64,000 nt of DNA from assembly GCA_030268105.1 (NCBI GenBank), contig BSDZ01000028.1, forward strand, positions 62,001 through 126,000. The letters run 5' to 3'. Below the pieces are notes generated by a model. The model searched no databases. It was not told the DNA's origin and saw nothing but the letters and a program-made list of their open reading frames with translations. Positions 35,699 through 45,006 of the stretch are shown here, piece by piece. Origin of the DNA: Volvox africanus. Lineage: Eukaryota > Chlorophyta > Chlorophyceae > Chlamydomonadales > Volvocaceae. The position numbers were made by a program, and so were the translations under genes. Position 1 is the stretch's first letter. Each line of letters opens with the position of its first letter.

Positions 35699-35886
35699 CC
35701 TTTCCTTTGCACGAGCCTTACCCTATGTCGAGTTATGAGCTTCAGCAAAAGGTATACAACACTAACTACCTGCGGCAGTTACATCTGCTTCGGCAGAACC
35801 CCTTGCTGGCTTGCACACTGCCACGAGTAGGTGAAGCCCTGCCGCCTAGTCAGGCTCGATTGAGCAACTATCATTGCATATTCTAA
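35699..35886. repeat. Outer piece of palindrome 1 left arm
   Basis: From about 35775 to 35886 this matches, inverted, 48975-49090, and directly 56645-56755 (cagaaccccttgctggctt; gcctagtcaggctcgattg). It is the continuation of the arm that resumes at 44489. The rickettsial insert separates the two parts. Confidence 0.8.
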
Positions 35887-35944
35887 TTATTATAAAAAAT
35901 ATTATGCATATTCTAATTATAATAAAAAATTTAATCCGACAGTT

Positions 35945-36309
35945 GCTCTAACCTCTCTTGCAACCAGTAAATTTGGGATTGTAGAAAAAATGGAAGATTT
36001 GCGCATCAAAGAATTACAGAGTGTAGAGATCGACTTTACTAATTTAACACCATTTCAGGGTATTGAGACGTAGACTATCAGACATTAGGAAGCCTGACGT
36101 AATAACGAGAAAGTCTACGTTACATATTATCTGATAGTAAAGAAGTCCGAATAGTTCGTTCTGGAGTCGGCACATATACTTGTGCGTATAGCACTACAAA
36201 CAGTACGAACGCGGGTGGATAGCTTACCGCCGAGTACAGCTACAACAGCGGGATTGTTGCTAGTATGGATCGCTATATCCAACTGATATACCATTTTATA
36301 ACACAGGGA
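35945..36309 (+). pseudogene. ParB-like fragment interrupted by a solo LTR
   Basis: The open frame SKFGIVEKMEDLRIKELQ continues with FTNLTPFQG, like the start of a ParB/Spo0J-type nuclease domain. It is cut by the copia LTR at 36061 and does not continue as ParB afterwards. The family call rests on a short stretch. Confidence 0.35.
36061..36303 (-). mobile_element. Solo copia LTR inside rickettsial DNA
   Basis: 243 bp, the same family as the 241-bp LTRs but visibly more diverged, flanked by the 5-bp duplication caggg (36056-36060 and 36304-36308). No internal region remains, so it arose by LTR-LTR recombination. Confidence 0.93.
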
Positions 36310-36459
36310 GAATTATCCATAAATGGATTAATAACAATAACCGAAATGCCGGTATTTTTACTGATTTTGTAACAGAACTTAAATTACAGGAAACTGTTAA
36401 CTTAAATATGCTTATATTAGCTAATAAAAAATTTGAATTCTTAAGGCAACTTAGTGATT
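36310..36459 (+). pseudogene. C-terminal gene tail upstream of rodZ (possibly NAD-glutamate dehydrogenase)
   Basis: A frame ending in ELKLQETVNLNMLILANKK then FEFLRQLSD stops just before rodZ. The pattern resembles the C-terminus of the large NAD-dependent glutamate dehydrogenase, but it is only about 45 residues. Confidence 0.25.
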
Positions 36460-36463
36460 GATT

Positions 36464-36895
36464 ATGACTTCTAAACTGAGAGAGGCAAGAGAAGCAGCAG
36501 GGTATAGTATTGAGTATGTTGCGGACAAACTAAATATCCGTAAGCAATATTTACTTGCCCTTGAAGAAGGGAATTATGACATAATGCCGGGAAAAGTTTA
36601 TACCGAAGGATACAAAAAAATGTATTGTGAATTCCTGGAGATTAATAATTCCCAGAATGAGCAGGACAATTGTTCAGCAGCTACCCAAACATTAGATAGT
36701 ACTAAGGTGCATATTCGTACTAAAAAATACACCAAATATATAATTATTTGTTCTATTATTTTGCTGGCTTTAATGGTAGTACTATATGATTTTTTAAAGG
36801 CCCAACCTGAAGAACTGCTTATAACAACACAATCAGATGATGGAAACGATGGAAGTAGACAAGAAAGCCCTGATACATCTTATAAAACAGATTAA
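36464..36895 (+). CDS. rodZ: RodZ-like helix-turn-helix membrane protein
   Basis: An N-terminal XRE/RodZ-type HTH at residues 1-70 (REAREAAGYSIEYVADKL, then RKQYLLALEEGNY and GKVYTEGYKKMYCEFLEI) is followed by a linker and one membrane helix (about 92-110, IIICSIILLALMVVLY) and a short C-terminal tail. RodZ anchors the MreB cytoskeleton for rod shape. I chose ATG 36464 over the earlier non-ATG start. The frame is intact, but expression in the alga is very unlikely because bacterial signals and AT-rich codons are retained. Confidence 0.65.
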   Translation: MTSKLREAREAAGYSIEYVADKLNIRKQYLLALEEGNYDIMPGKVYTEGYKKMYCEFLEINNSQNEQDNCSAATQTLDSTKVHIRTKKYTKYIIICSIILLALMVVLYDFLKAQPEELLITTQSDDGNDGSRQESPDTSYKTD

Positions 36896-37079
36896 TAGTA
36901 ATGTAGACAACCTTATTTTCGAATTAAATGTAAAAGATAAGCAAATTGAAGAGTTAAAAATACAGAATCAGGAATTAAAAAATAACAGTGCAACAATTCT
37001 TAATCAAATTAAAGAGTATATTAAAGAACTAGAAGAAATAAGAAATCATTATGTCGATAGTAACAATAACTCTAAATAA
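36849..37079 (+). CDS. Small coiled-coil protein upstream of zapA
   Basis: About 76 residues, Lys/Glu/Asn-rich heptads (KDKQIEELKIQNQELKNN), predicted to be a single coiled coil. It overlaps the 3' end of rodZ and the start of zapA. Such small coiled-coil ORFs often precede zapA in alphaproteobacteria, but no specific function can be assigned. Confidence 0.55.
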   Translation: MEVDKKALIHLIKQINSNVDNLIFELNVKDKQIEELKIQNQELKNNSATILNQIKEYIKELEEIRNHYVDSNNNSK

Positions 37080-37359
37080 TAGAACTTTTAAGTTATCTTG
37101 CCCAGAAGAAAGTCATACTGAACTTCATTCTCTTGCTAAAGAACTTGATAATGAAATAAATAAAATAAGGCAGGCCAATCCTTCAGCTTCTTTTGAGCTC
37201 GTGCTTATTATGGTTGCACTTAATCTTTTGGATAATAAACAAAAGCAAGCAAACTTGAACGCTCAACATATAGTAAAAGAGGTTAATGAAGATATCCAAA
37301 TACTATTATCTTCGATATTTAATGAACTGAAAGTAGTTGCAGAAAAAATAGAAAGATGA
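37051..37359 (+). CDS. zapA: ZapA cell division protein
   Basis: 102 residues with the ZapA pattern: an N-terminal beta-strand domain (TITLNNRTFKLSCPEE, then LAKELDNEINKIRQ) and a long C-terminal helix with ALNLLDNKQ. In bacteria ZapA bundles FtsZ at the division ring. It is intact here, overlaps the upstream coiled-coil ORF, and is followed by a 6S RNA candidate, the conserved zapA-ssrS order. Confidence 0.75.
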   Translation: MSIVTITLNNRTFKLSCPEESHTELHSLAKELDNEINKIRQANPSASFELVLIMVALNLLDNKQKQANLNAQHIVKEVNEDIQILLSSIFNELKVVAEKIER

Positions 37360-37364
37360 TAAAA

Positions 37365-37530
37365 GTAATCTAAGGGCTGCTTAGTGCGTCAGAGTAGATA
37401 AAAAACCCCAGGACAATAAGCATTTTCAAGGGATTGGTCACTTGCATCATCGTGGTGATGTAATTACTGAGCCCACCTTATCGAAAGTTCTCTGATGGTG
37501 GACTTTATTCAACGGCTAAAGTGGTTCTTT
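37365..37530 (+). ncRNA. ssrS: Candidate 6S RNA (ssrS) downstream of zapA
   Basis: A gene-free stretch directly after zapA can fold into a long rod. The closing stem pairs gcgtcagag (37386-37394) with ctctgatgg (37490-37498). A terminal hairpin catcatcgtggtgatg lies near 37445-37460, and unpaired bubbles lie between. 6S RNA has this form and usually follows zapA. Evidence is position and hand folding only. Confidence 0.4.
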
Positions 37531-37669
37531 CTTAAGATTTTAAAACTAATCTAGGTATAAAGAAGTTTAAATTCGATAAACCCCTGAAATTATTAGCTAT
37601 TTCCAAGCCATTTTCCATAAAATAAGTAGCACGTATAATATAAATCTGTATAATGGCATCGGTAAAAAA
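37531..37669. other. AT-rich rickettsial intergenic sequence
   Basis: No ORF or structured element recognised. Confidence 0.5.
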
Positions 37670-37681
37670 TTGGGAAAGACC

Positions 37682-38005
37682 ATGTCAAAAGTAAGTAAAC
37701 CTATAGATATTCCTAAGAACTTATTGGAAGCCGAAAAAGATATAGATAGGTTAATTATTCCTAAGCAAGTTCGCTTCTCTAAATCTTTTACGCAAGAAAT
37801 ATCAATCGATAAAATTTATATTTCTTCTTCGGTTCTATCAATAATCCTTTCTTCCGGCATTTTATCTTCCTGCGGAAAAGACGAAATTGAAAAATGGGAG
37901 GAAGAAAAAGAACAAGCACTTATTGATGCTGAATTTACAGATGCCCAAACGGATTATATAGATGAAAATCCGCTCCCTCAAGACAACTCTTGTTTTGAAT
38001 GGTAG
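37682..38005 (+). CDS. Unrecognised rickettsial ORF, probably truncated
   Basis: About 107 residues starting [14 protein letters not shown], with a short hydrophobic stretch ([17 protein letters not shown]) and then a charged, acidic C-terminal half ([19 protein letters not shown]). It runs into the rplA fragment on the other strand, so its 3' end is probably a fragment junction. No family recognised. Confidence 0.4.
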   Translation: MSKVSKPIDIPKNLLEAEKDIDRLIIPKQVRFSKSFTQEISIDKIYISSSVLSIILSSGILSSCGKDEIEKWEEEKEQALIDAEFTDAQTDYIDENPLPQDNSCFEW

Positions 38006-38024
38006 GAGAAGAAACTTTTGATCG

Positions 38025-38265
38025 GCATTAATCCCTTTGGCCCTAGAACTCTTGCTACTTGAACGACTACACCCATCATATCAGGCGTACTTATACATAC
38101 ATCAAAATCTATTTTACCAGCTTTAATATTATCGATAATTTCAGTAGAACCAGCTAGATCAGCACCAGCTGCCTTTGCATCAGCCACCTTATCCTCTTTA
38201 CAAATTACCGCAACTCTTACATCTTTACCGGTACCGGCGGGTAAAGAAACCATACCCCTTACCAT
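38025..38265 (-). pseudogene. rplA: Ribosomal protein L1 (rplA) internal fragment
   Basis: About 80 residues of uL1 ([17 protein letters not shown], then [15 protein letters not shown] and [11 protein letters not shown]), truncated at both ends. The full protein is about 230 residues. It is joined to unrelated rickettsial DNA on both sides. Confidence 0.85.
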
Positions 38266-38273
38266 TCTCAGGG

Positions 38274-39038
38274 TTTTTATCGAAAAATTAATTGTTGCTC
38301 CTCGTCATATAGAAATACAGCTTTTAGCTGATCAATACGGAAATGCTGTTTGTCTTGGCGAAAGAGAATGTTCTATTCCGCGTTATCACCAAAAAGTTAT
38401 AGAAGAAGCACCTAGTTCTTTTGTTGACGAGATAACAAGAGGGAAAATGTATGCTGAAGTAATCGCTTTGGCTAAAAAAGTAGGTTATTATTCTGCTGGT
38501 ACGGTTGAATTCATGATGGATAAAGATAAGAATTATTATTTTCTTGAAATGAATACCCGCTTGCAGGTAGAGCATCCGGTTACTGAATTAATTACTGGCT
38601 ACGATATAGTAGAACAAATTATTAGAATAGCCGCCGGAGAAAAACTTTCTTTTGAACAGAAAGATGTAAAAATGACCGGTTGGGCTATTGAATCAAGAAT
38701 TTGCGCTGAAGATCCTTCACGCGGTTTTTTACCTTCTAGTGGTAGGATATTAGACTATAAGCTTCCTCCTAAAAATCCCAATATTAGAATTGATAGCGGT
38801 ATTGGCCCAGGGGGAGAATTTAGTATGTTTTATGATGCAATGATAGCAAAATTATGTACTTACGGCGAAACAAGGCAAGCAGCAATAGAGCTTATGAGTC
38901 AATCGCTTAGTTCATTTGTTATTCAAGGGATATCACACAATATTAGCTTCTTAGAAGCTTTAATTAATCATCCAAAATTTATATCAGGAGATATTCATAC
39001 CGGATTTATTGATGAAGAGTATCCAGGGGGTTTTTCAG
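38274..39038 (+). pseudogene. pccA: Propionyl/acetyl-CoA carboxylase biotin carboxylase subunit fragment
   Basis: The C-terminal half of the ATP-grasp domain and the biotin-carboxylase C domain: [16 protein letters not shown], then EMNTRLQVEHPVTELITG and ESRICAEDPSRGFLPSSG, and YDAMIAKL. The enzyme carboxylates biotin for propionyl-CoA carboxylation. The N-terminal third and the biotinyl domain are missing. The frame is open from 38274, and the listed Met at 38447 is internal. It ends at an abrupt junction after EEYPGGFSG with IS256 on the other strand. Confidence 0.85.
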
Positions 39039-39047
39039 GGGCTACTC

Positions 39048-39485
39048 TTACGCCAGGGTTAAATTCCTAACCATATGGACTATGCAGAGCTGCACTATAG
39101 TATTTGGAAAAATGCTACCTATTGCTTCAGGAAAACCCTTTAATCCATCAACGCAGGCAACATAAATTTGTTCAACCCCTCTATTCTTAAGCTCCGTAAT
39201 GATTTGCATCCAGAATTTGCTACCTTCATTCTTACCAATCCAAATACCAAGCAGCTCCTTTTTACCCTCTATGTTTACAGCAATTGCCAAGTATATAGCC
39301 TTGTTGATTACAATATTATTATCCCGGGATTTTACATGGATGCAGTCCAGATATAATATTGGGTATACGCTATCAAGTGGCCGATTCTGCCATCTCGTTA
39401 CCTCGTCAATAACCCCCTCAGTTATCGTTGAAATTAAATCTTTAGAAATTTCTGTCTGGTATATCTCTTCTAAATGTCCTTGAAT
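39048..39485 (-). mobile_element. IS256-family transposase fragment
   Basis: A mutator-type transposase core: LYLDCIHVKSRDNN, then LGIWIGKNEGSKFW and VACVDGLKGFPEAI, with two Asp of the catalytic triad visible. Both ends are missing (the complete protein is about 400 residues) and no terminal inverted repeats were seen. Confidence 0.8.
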
Positions 39486-39564
39486 CGGTGTAAATATTAA
39501 TAAAAATCCGCTATATAATTATTATTTATTAAAATTTTCGTTTGGGTTATTAAAAACCGGAGGG

Positions 39565-40640
39565 CGGCCTTGATATTATTCCGGGTGTACATGAAGGTTT
39601 TGCCAGATGGAGAGGGAGTGCTGAGTTAAGGAAACAGAATCAGGAAATAGCTCTTGAAAATGCCTCAAGAATAATAGCCGATCCAACTATTGTTATCGAC
39701 CGGTTATCAATAGATAAGCCGGTATTTTCAGGTGATGATATAGAAAAAGCCTTGCATAAAGCTTTAATTGCAGGAATTAATCCGGACATTGTTAAAGAGA
39801 AGGAATCCATGGAGTTATTGTTAAAGTCAGCAACATTCCAACAGTTATGGTCTAAAGAGGAATTATTGTCAATGTATAATATAGTTGTTGCCTCTAATAA
39901 ACTGAACCTAGTTAACCCATGTGATCTAAAGGGTCGGATGTTATTTGATAGGCTCGATCGGGTAGAACTGGAGAAGAGGTTTGTAGAAAATGTCAGGGAG
40001 TTAGCCGCAAAAGAAACCCATGTCATAAGTATCCAAGAAGAAGATATTGCAAAAGTAGCCAGGGGAGTTGAGTTTTCCGGAGAGCAGAAGCAGGCAATTA
40101 TTGATATTCTAGCAGGTAGCAATATCAGTGTTCTCGAAGGGTGGCCCGGAAGCGGTAAGACAACAGTAATACGTGAGATAGTCCGTCATTACAGGAAAGC
40201 CGGTTATACTGTTATCGGCACTGCGCCGACTAACAAGGCTTCAGCAGAACTCTTGGCCAAGGCCGGGATAGCAGAGGTGGAAAATACGACAAAGCTCAGG
40301 CAAATATGGCAGGAAGCCAAAGGCGGTAATAAAGCCGGATTAAACATTAGAACTGATTATTACAAAGAAGGACAATACAGTAGCGGCCTGGTAATATTAC
40401 CGCCAAAAACCATACTGATAATTGATGAAGCATCAATGGTGGATCTTCCTACTCTTGATTATTTTACCAATGAAATTAGAGAGTGCGGCGGAAAAGTAAT
40501 AAAGATCGGTGATAATAATCAGAATCCTGCAATAGGTTATAAAGGCGGTTTGCCAAAAACCGGTGATATAGCCGGTAGAACGGTTTTAATGGAAAATAAC
40601 CGTCATCAGAACCCGGATGAATATGTAAGAGAGATGCATT
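39565..40640 (+). pseudogene. traA: TraA conjugative relaxase, RecD-like helicase part
   Basis: About 350 residues with Walker A (LEGWPGSGKTTVIREI), an RecD-type motif (GTAPTNKASAELLAKAG) and Walker B (ILIIDEASMVDLPTLDY). In Rickettsiales integrative elements TraA nicks and unwinds DNA for transfer. The N-terminal relaxase domain is absent. The frame ends at about 40640, where minus-strand replication-gene sequence begins, and the probable continuation (Toprim domain) lies at 42045-42841. Confidence 0.8.
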
Positions 40641-42045
40641 GGCATGTTTATTGGTAAAATTACGGACATTTTCTACCACGTATTCTACACTTTCTATATC
40701 CAGCTCTGAAGTCGAATAAATAGACTTAACCTGATTTAAGACAATACTTTTTTCATTATCGTTTAATTGAATCTTACTCCTGAGGTAAATTCTCATAGTA
40801 TTACCGACAACTTCAAACTCCTTAATGTTTGAGAGTAGTTCATAGCTACTTTGGGCTCCAAGGATATTAGCTAGCCTTGCTTTTAACTGGTTCTCGGGAC
40901 AAATATTGGTAATGGCCTGTTGTTCTACGCCTGCTAGGTATCGCTCTACCTGTTTTGCTTTGTTCCCGCTATCTCGCCGTTTGCATAATTTGCCTTAATG
41001 CGGAAATGAGCGTTATTGGTTTTTTCGGCATCCCGCTTCTCATATCCCAAGACTTTGCCGAAATATGCCTGGGCTTTTGAGCAAAACTTATTATCGAGCC
41101 GTTGGGACATATCGAGTAGTATTTCGTTCATTGCTTGTAGGCTAAAGTCCCGTCCTGATAAGCTTCGTAATTTACTAGCATCCTCTTTGGTTAACGGGTA
41201 GTGGTAGCCTAAGTTTTGAGGCTCTTCGTACTGGTTAAAATGATAAATTCTTGTCTTACGCTCGGTATTAGTAGGCTTTTTGTTGAAGTCAGCAAAGCGC
41301 CCGGCCCCTCACTGGGCCGTATTACTTGCTCTGACATTCTTTCGTATATGAGTGTTGCTCACATTCCAACACTTTTTCCTATCGTTAGGAAGCCTTTTTT
41401 TAAGTTTAACAGGTTTAATATGTTCTTTTGGGAATATAGCTACTTTAGGTTCTATATTTTCTTCAATTTTAATTTCTTCAGAATTTTGAGAAAAATTAGA
41501 TTCACGCGCATGCGTATTAGATCTAATACTTTCAGTGTTATTATTTTTTATAGAGAGATGAAAACAGGCTTGATTACTTTGGTTAAAGGATTTTTCTCGC
41601 TCAATAAATTGAGGGGTACAATTGTTCTCTAGAGATACTATTTCCTGTTTGTAATATGCAAATTCATAACAGTGACGGTACTTTTTACCGTCAATAGTAA
41701 TAGAATTATGGTAGGTGATCTTTAAGTTTCTAGTTGCTTTAGGATATTTCGATTTTGTCCTCTTTTGCACTGCGTAATGGTAGAAATATACTTATGATTC
41801 AGAAATACACGCTCACCTTTTTCTAGTTTCTGTATTACGGGTGCTAGAATATCTTTTGCGTCTTTACTTAAGTGCTTGGCTTTTTCACGAATAGCTTCTC
41901 CTTTAGCTCTTTCGATTTTATCCCAATCAATATAACTCTTACGATAGCGGGCTTTCCCTTTTTTAAATGAGTAGAGTCTGAATAGCTGGTCTTGATTAGT
42001 TTGAGTTTCTAGCTCCTGTTTTTGTAAAAACCTGAGAAACCTAAT
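40640..42045 (-). pseudogene. DnaA-like replication initiator of a rickettsial plasmid/RAGE, broken
   Basis: Pieces in order on the minus strand: QTNQDQLFRLYSFKKGKAR to about 41770, a frame change, ITYHNSITIDGKKYRH, an inserted 90-bp repeat at 41281-41370, YHYPLTKEDASKLRSLSG, EILLDMSQRLDNKF, and a C-terminal part (MRIYLRSKIQLNDNEKSIV). I recall this pattern from DnaA-like replication proteins on Rickettsia plasmids and amplified elements. The whole block lies inside the traA gene in opposite orientation. Confidence 0.5.
41281..41370 (-). repeat. 90-bp rickettsial insertion repeat, copy 1
   Basis: Starts gttggaatgtgagcaaca and ends gctgacttcaaca, with a central hairpin-forming part (cggccc...ggggccg). 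It interrupts the DnaA-like reading frame. Confidence 0.8.
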
Positions 42046-42210
42046 ATTACTATAATAGCGGAAGGACTGGAGACTGCGCTATCGGTCAAGCAGGCCTTGG
42101 GTGAGTATAGCGAGAAGAAAGGTAATACTGAAACGGTGCAGATACTATGCTCACTTGGAATAAGTAATATCAAAAATTATGTCCCAAAGAAAGGAGAAAA
42201 GATAATAATT
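42045..42210 (+). pseudogene. traA: TraA Toprim domain, part 1
   Basis: Open frame KPNITIIAEGLETALSVKQA ending IKNYVPKKGEKIII. The EGLETAL motif is the Toprim glutamate region. Coding stops exactly where the composite repeat insert begins. Confidence 0.75.
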
Positions 42211-42532
42211 GTGTGAGCAACAGTCATATACGAAAGAATGTTAAATCAAGTAATATGGCCCACGAGGGGGCGGGCGCTTTGTTGACCTCAACAAGATTAT
42301 GAGCCCCGAGCGCACGTGCGCGGCTGGCCGAGAGGTCGCCAGTTCGAATCCCGCTGGCTGTTGAACAGGGCAGGGAGGCCGGGACGAGGCAGCTATCAGG
42401 AGACCGTGAAGCTTGACGGAGTGTCGCTCACGGGGGGGTGTTGGAATGAGAGCAACACTCATGTACGAAAGAATGTCAGAGGAAGGAATACGGCCCACGA
42501 GGGGCCGGGCGCTTTGCTGACTTTAACAAATT
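42211..42532 (+). repeat. Composite insert: two direct copies of the 90-bp repeat around a GC-rich block
   Basis: Copies at 42211-42294 and 42439-42529 flank about 140 bp (42300-42438) that is much richer in GC than its surroundings and contains a tRNA-like T-loop string (agttcgaatccc). The insert separates GEKIII from AADNDG of the Toprim domain precisely at a codon boundary. Confidence 0.75.
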
Positions 42533-42841
42533 GCCGCCGATAACGACGGTCCCGATTCCATAACAGGTAAAACGGTCTTAAATGCAAAAGTCTTATTGGA
42601 AGAGAAAGGGGCGTTTATAGAGGTGGTAAAGCCTGATAGGAAAGGTGATTTTAATGATTTACTAAAAGCAGGGGAGAGCAAGCTTATTAATAGCCTGTTT
42701 GCTCCTGCGTTAACCTCTCATAGCGCTAAAACACTAGAGGAATACGTTAAGGCTCAAGCTGAGAATAAGCCTATTATTCTTGATGAGAATGACAAATCTT
42801 TGGTTGGTATGGATGAGAAGTACTCGAAAGAGCATTATTAG
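42533..42841 (+). pseudogene. traA: TraA Toprim domain, part 2
   Basis: AADNDGPDSITGKTV, then KPDRKGDFNDLLKAG, completes the Toprim fold (the DxD-like motif is DND) and runs to a TAA at 42841. It is in frame with part 1 if the insert is removed. Confidence 0.75.
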
Positions 42842-42865
42842 GCATAAATAAATCCTAAATATTAA

Positions 42866-44410
42866 TTAGGCAAGCTCTTCTTTTCGTTGCTCTTCCGCTT
42901 CTTTTTCTTTGCGTGCTCTTTCTTCTTCCTCTGCTTTACGTTTTAAAATATCTCTTTTCTCCGTGGGAGTAGTACTCATATGCTCTTGTTGGAGTTTTGG
43001 CAATTTCTTGGGAGCTATACTTGGAAAAGTTTTAAACATATTGCTCTTGCCTTTAGCAAGCATAGCCCCAAACAATTCTTCCATATCAAATTTGGAATAA
43101 TCTAATCTTGTTAATTCTTCTAATGTAAGAGGGCGACAATTTGGAAACTCACTGCTGCCCCAATCAATATTTAATTGACTTCTTCCCTGCTCGTGAAATA
43201 TCCGAGCAAGTTTTGAGTTAAAACAACAAAAGTTTGTTCTCTTAACTAGGCAAATCTTAGTAATAGAGTCTCTCGTTTCGCAATATGTACCTATCATATG
43301 GCATAATCCCTTATCGCGCTTTAATGCCAATCCTTTTTCCTCAGGACTGCAACTTGATAGGTTCATATCCTTGCCCCAACCTTTGTTTGCAGAACAACAA
43401 TTGATAAAACCTACAATTGCTTTATCACAACCATTAGTTTCACCGGCAAATACAGTAATAGGGTTCTTGCAGATTCCGCTACTTTCTTTATCGCAATCTT
43501 TTTGAGCTTCATTAATGGCGGCAAGATATGCTACATTGCTAAAATCTTGATTTTCTTCAATAGTTGGGGTGTGACAATTGCCGCCAAGACAATAAATAGA
43601 GGAATCAGCTAAAGAATAATTCATTTCTTTTTTTGTAATCGGGCAAGTAAAGTTTCTTTTCCACCTAAGACATATACTACCAATTCGATGCTCACACTCT
43701 GAATCGGCTAAACGACAATTTGCTTTTGTTAAATGAGCGCATCCGTCTTTTGGCTTTGAAGTACACTCATAGCTAATCCTTTCACTCCAACAAGGGCGAG
43801 TTATATTATATTTATCAAAAAACTTTTTAATTCCTTTTCTAGTACAAGTTCTCCCCGTTTCATAACATTCATTTTCTTCAACTAATTTCTCCGCTTCAAT
43901 AGTTGCTACTTGCCAATATTCTTTAGTTTGGACAAACTTTTTTCTTCTTTCCTCAACACTATAATGGAATCGGACCAAAGCCTTATGCCGTGCTATAAAG
44001 GCTGCAAATTCTCCACGATAGGTATAATTAACGTTCTCCGGGGCAAAGTAATCGACTACTATATTCTGCGGCGGTAACACGATTGATTCCGGTAACAGAT
44101 TCATTACCCGGCTACTGATTGTTTCTTTGATAGCACGGCCGCTATCCTCATTATTTAATAATGTATAACGTGGTCCTGAGTATATGATGCAGGCACTATC
44201 TTCATATCTATAATGGTTTTTGTGCCAGCACCGGTCCGGTACTTCCTTATACGGAATATCTATATTTGTTTGGGGTTTACGGATTATCTCTTCCTGCTCC
44301 TCTGCTTCCAGAACCAGTTCATAATCAACATCAACATTAAAATCTACCCCCTCGACACAACTCTTATTGATAAAGCTGGTAGTACTAGTTTCACTAGCAC
44401 TTACCCACCG
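42866..44410 (-). pseudogene. traN: TraN mating-pair stabilisation protein, C-terminal part
   Basis: More than 510 residues, Cys-rich throughout (CYETGRTCTRKGIKKFF; CCSANKGWGKDMNLSSCS; FCCFNSKLARIFHEQGR), ending in a charged Lys/Glu-rich tail. In F-type conjugation TraN is an outer-membrane protein that stabilises mating pairs. The frame is open above the internal Met at 44104 to about 44410 (SFINKSCVEGVDFNVDVDY), so the real N-terminus is lost at the right border of the insert. Confidence 0.75.
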
Positions 44411-44559
44411 ATAAATTTAGATATTTAAATATTTAAATATTAATTATATCACTTAGCCTTCTTTTTAAACCCTCTTCAACAAAGCTTTCCTACCGAATGC
44501 ATGTAGCTTCGATGTGCATGCAGCACTATGCAAATACGTGTACATGTACCAACATTCCG

Positions 44560-44622
<63 letters not shown>

Positions 44623-44960
44623 AGGATAGGGGGGTTACATCACCCGTGGCCACTAACCTGGCAGTCCCTACCTTCCCCGGTGTTTCGGGGCACCCTCATC
44701 CAGTCTCCCATGCTGACTTCTCCGAAATCAGTGGTTTTCCCAGGTTCAGCACCCACCACCAGCATCCAGCGGAATCTGCCGAATCAACTCAGGCGTCAAC
44801 TCCGCTACTGGTCAGCTCGCAGGTCACTTTAATTGGGGTCGTCACCGTCCATCAACATGGGGGCACCCTGCCCTTAACATAAGGCTCTTTGGCCCGCTCT
44901 CGGTCGGAGTAGACCTGGAACTCCAGGGGCAAATTGGTCGTGCCATAACAGTCGTGCCTG
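44623..44960 (+). repeat. Arm-specific 310-340-bp block, copy in palindrome 1
   Basis: Starts taggataggggggttacatc after a GT tract and ends near gaactccaggggca. It is almost identical to 56856-57165 and absent from both right arms. Short ORFs inside are not convincing. It may be a short non-autonomous element inserted in a microsatellite. Confidence 0.75.
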
Positions 44961-44974
44961 AACACACACACACT

Positions 44975-45006
<32 letters not shown>

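Larger units (their letters stand above)
35887..44488. other. Nuclear insert of Rickettsiales-derived DNA (mosaic)
   Basis: About 8.6 kb of AT-rich DNA with bacterial genes lacking introns, whose best recognisable families are Rickettsiales-type (rodZ-zapA cluster, pccA, RAGE-like tra genes, IS256). Composition and codon use differ sharply from the flanking alga. The left border follows gcatattcta and the right border precedes taccgaatgcatgtag. The empty site ttctacctac(c)gagtgcatg survives in the paralogous arms at 56752-56768 and, inverted, near 48958-48977, so no target sequence was lost. A solo copia LTR inside it shows that it really is in the algal nucleus. Confidence 0.88.

Noticed and set aside
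42316..42543. tRNA gene suggested by agttcgaatccc
   Set aside because: I could not fold a cloverleaf with acceptor and anticodon arms around it. Treated as part of the composite repeat.
35887..44488. Bacterial contamination or chimeric assembly
   Set aside because: A solo algal copia LTR with a perfect 5-bp duplication lies inside the bacterial sequence, and the flanks match paralogous arms with an empty site. Both argue for true integration.
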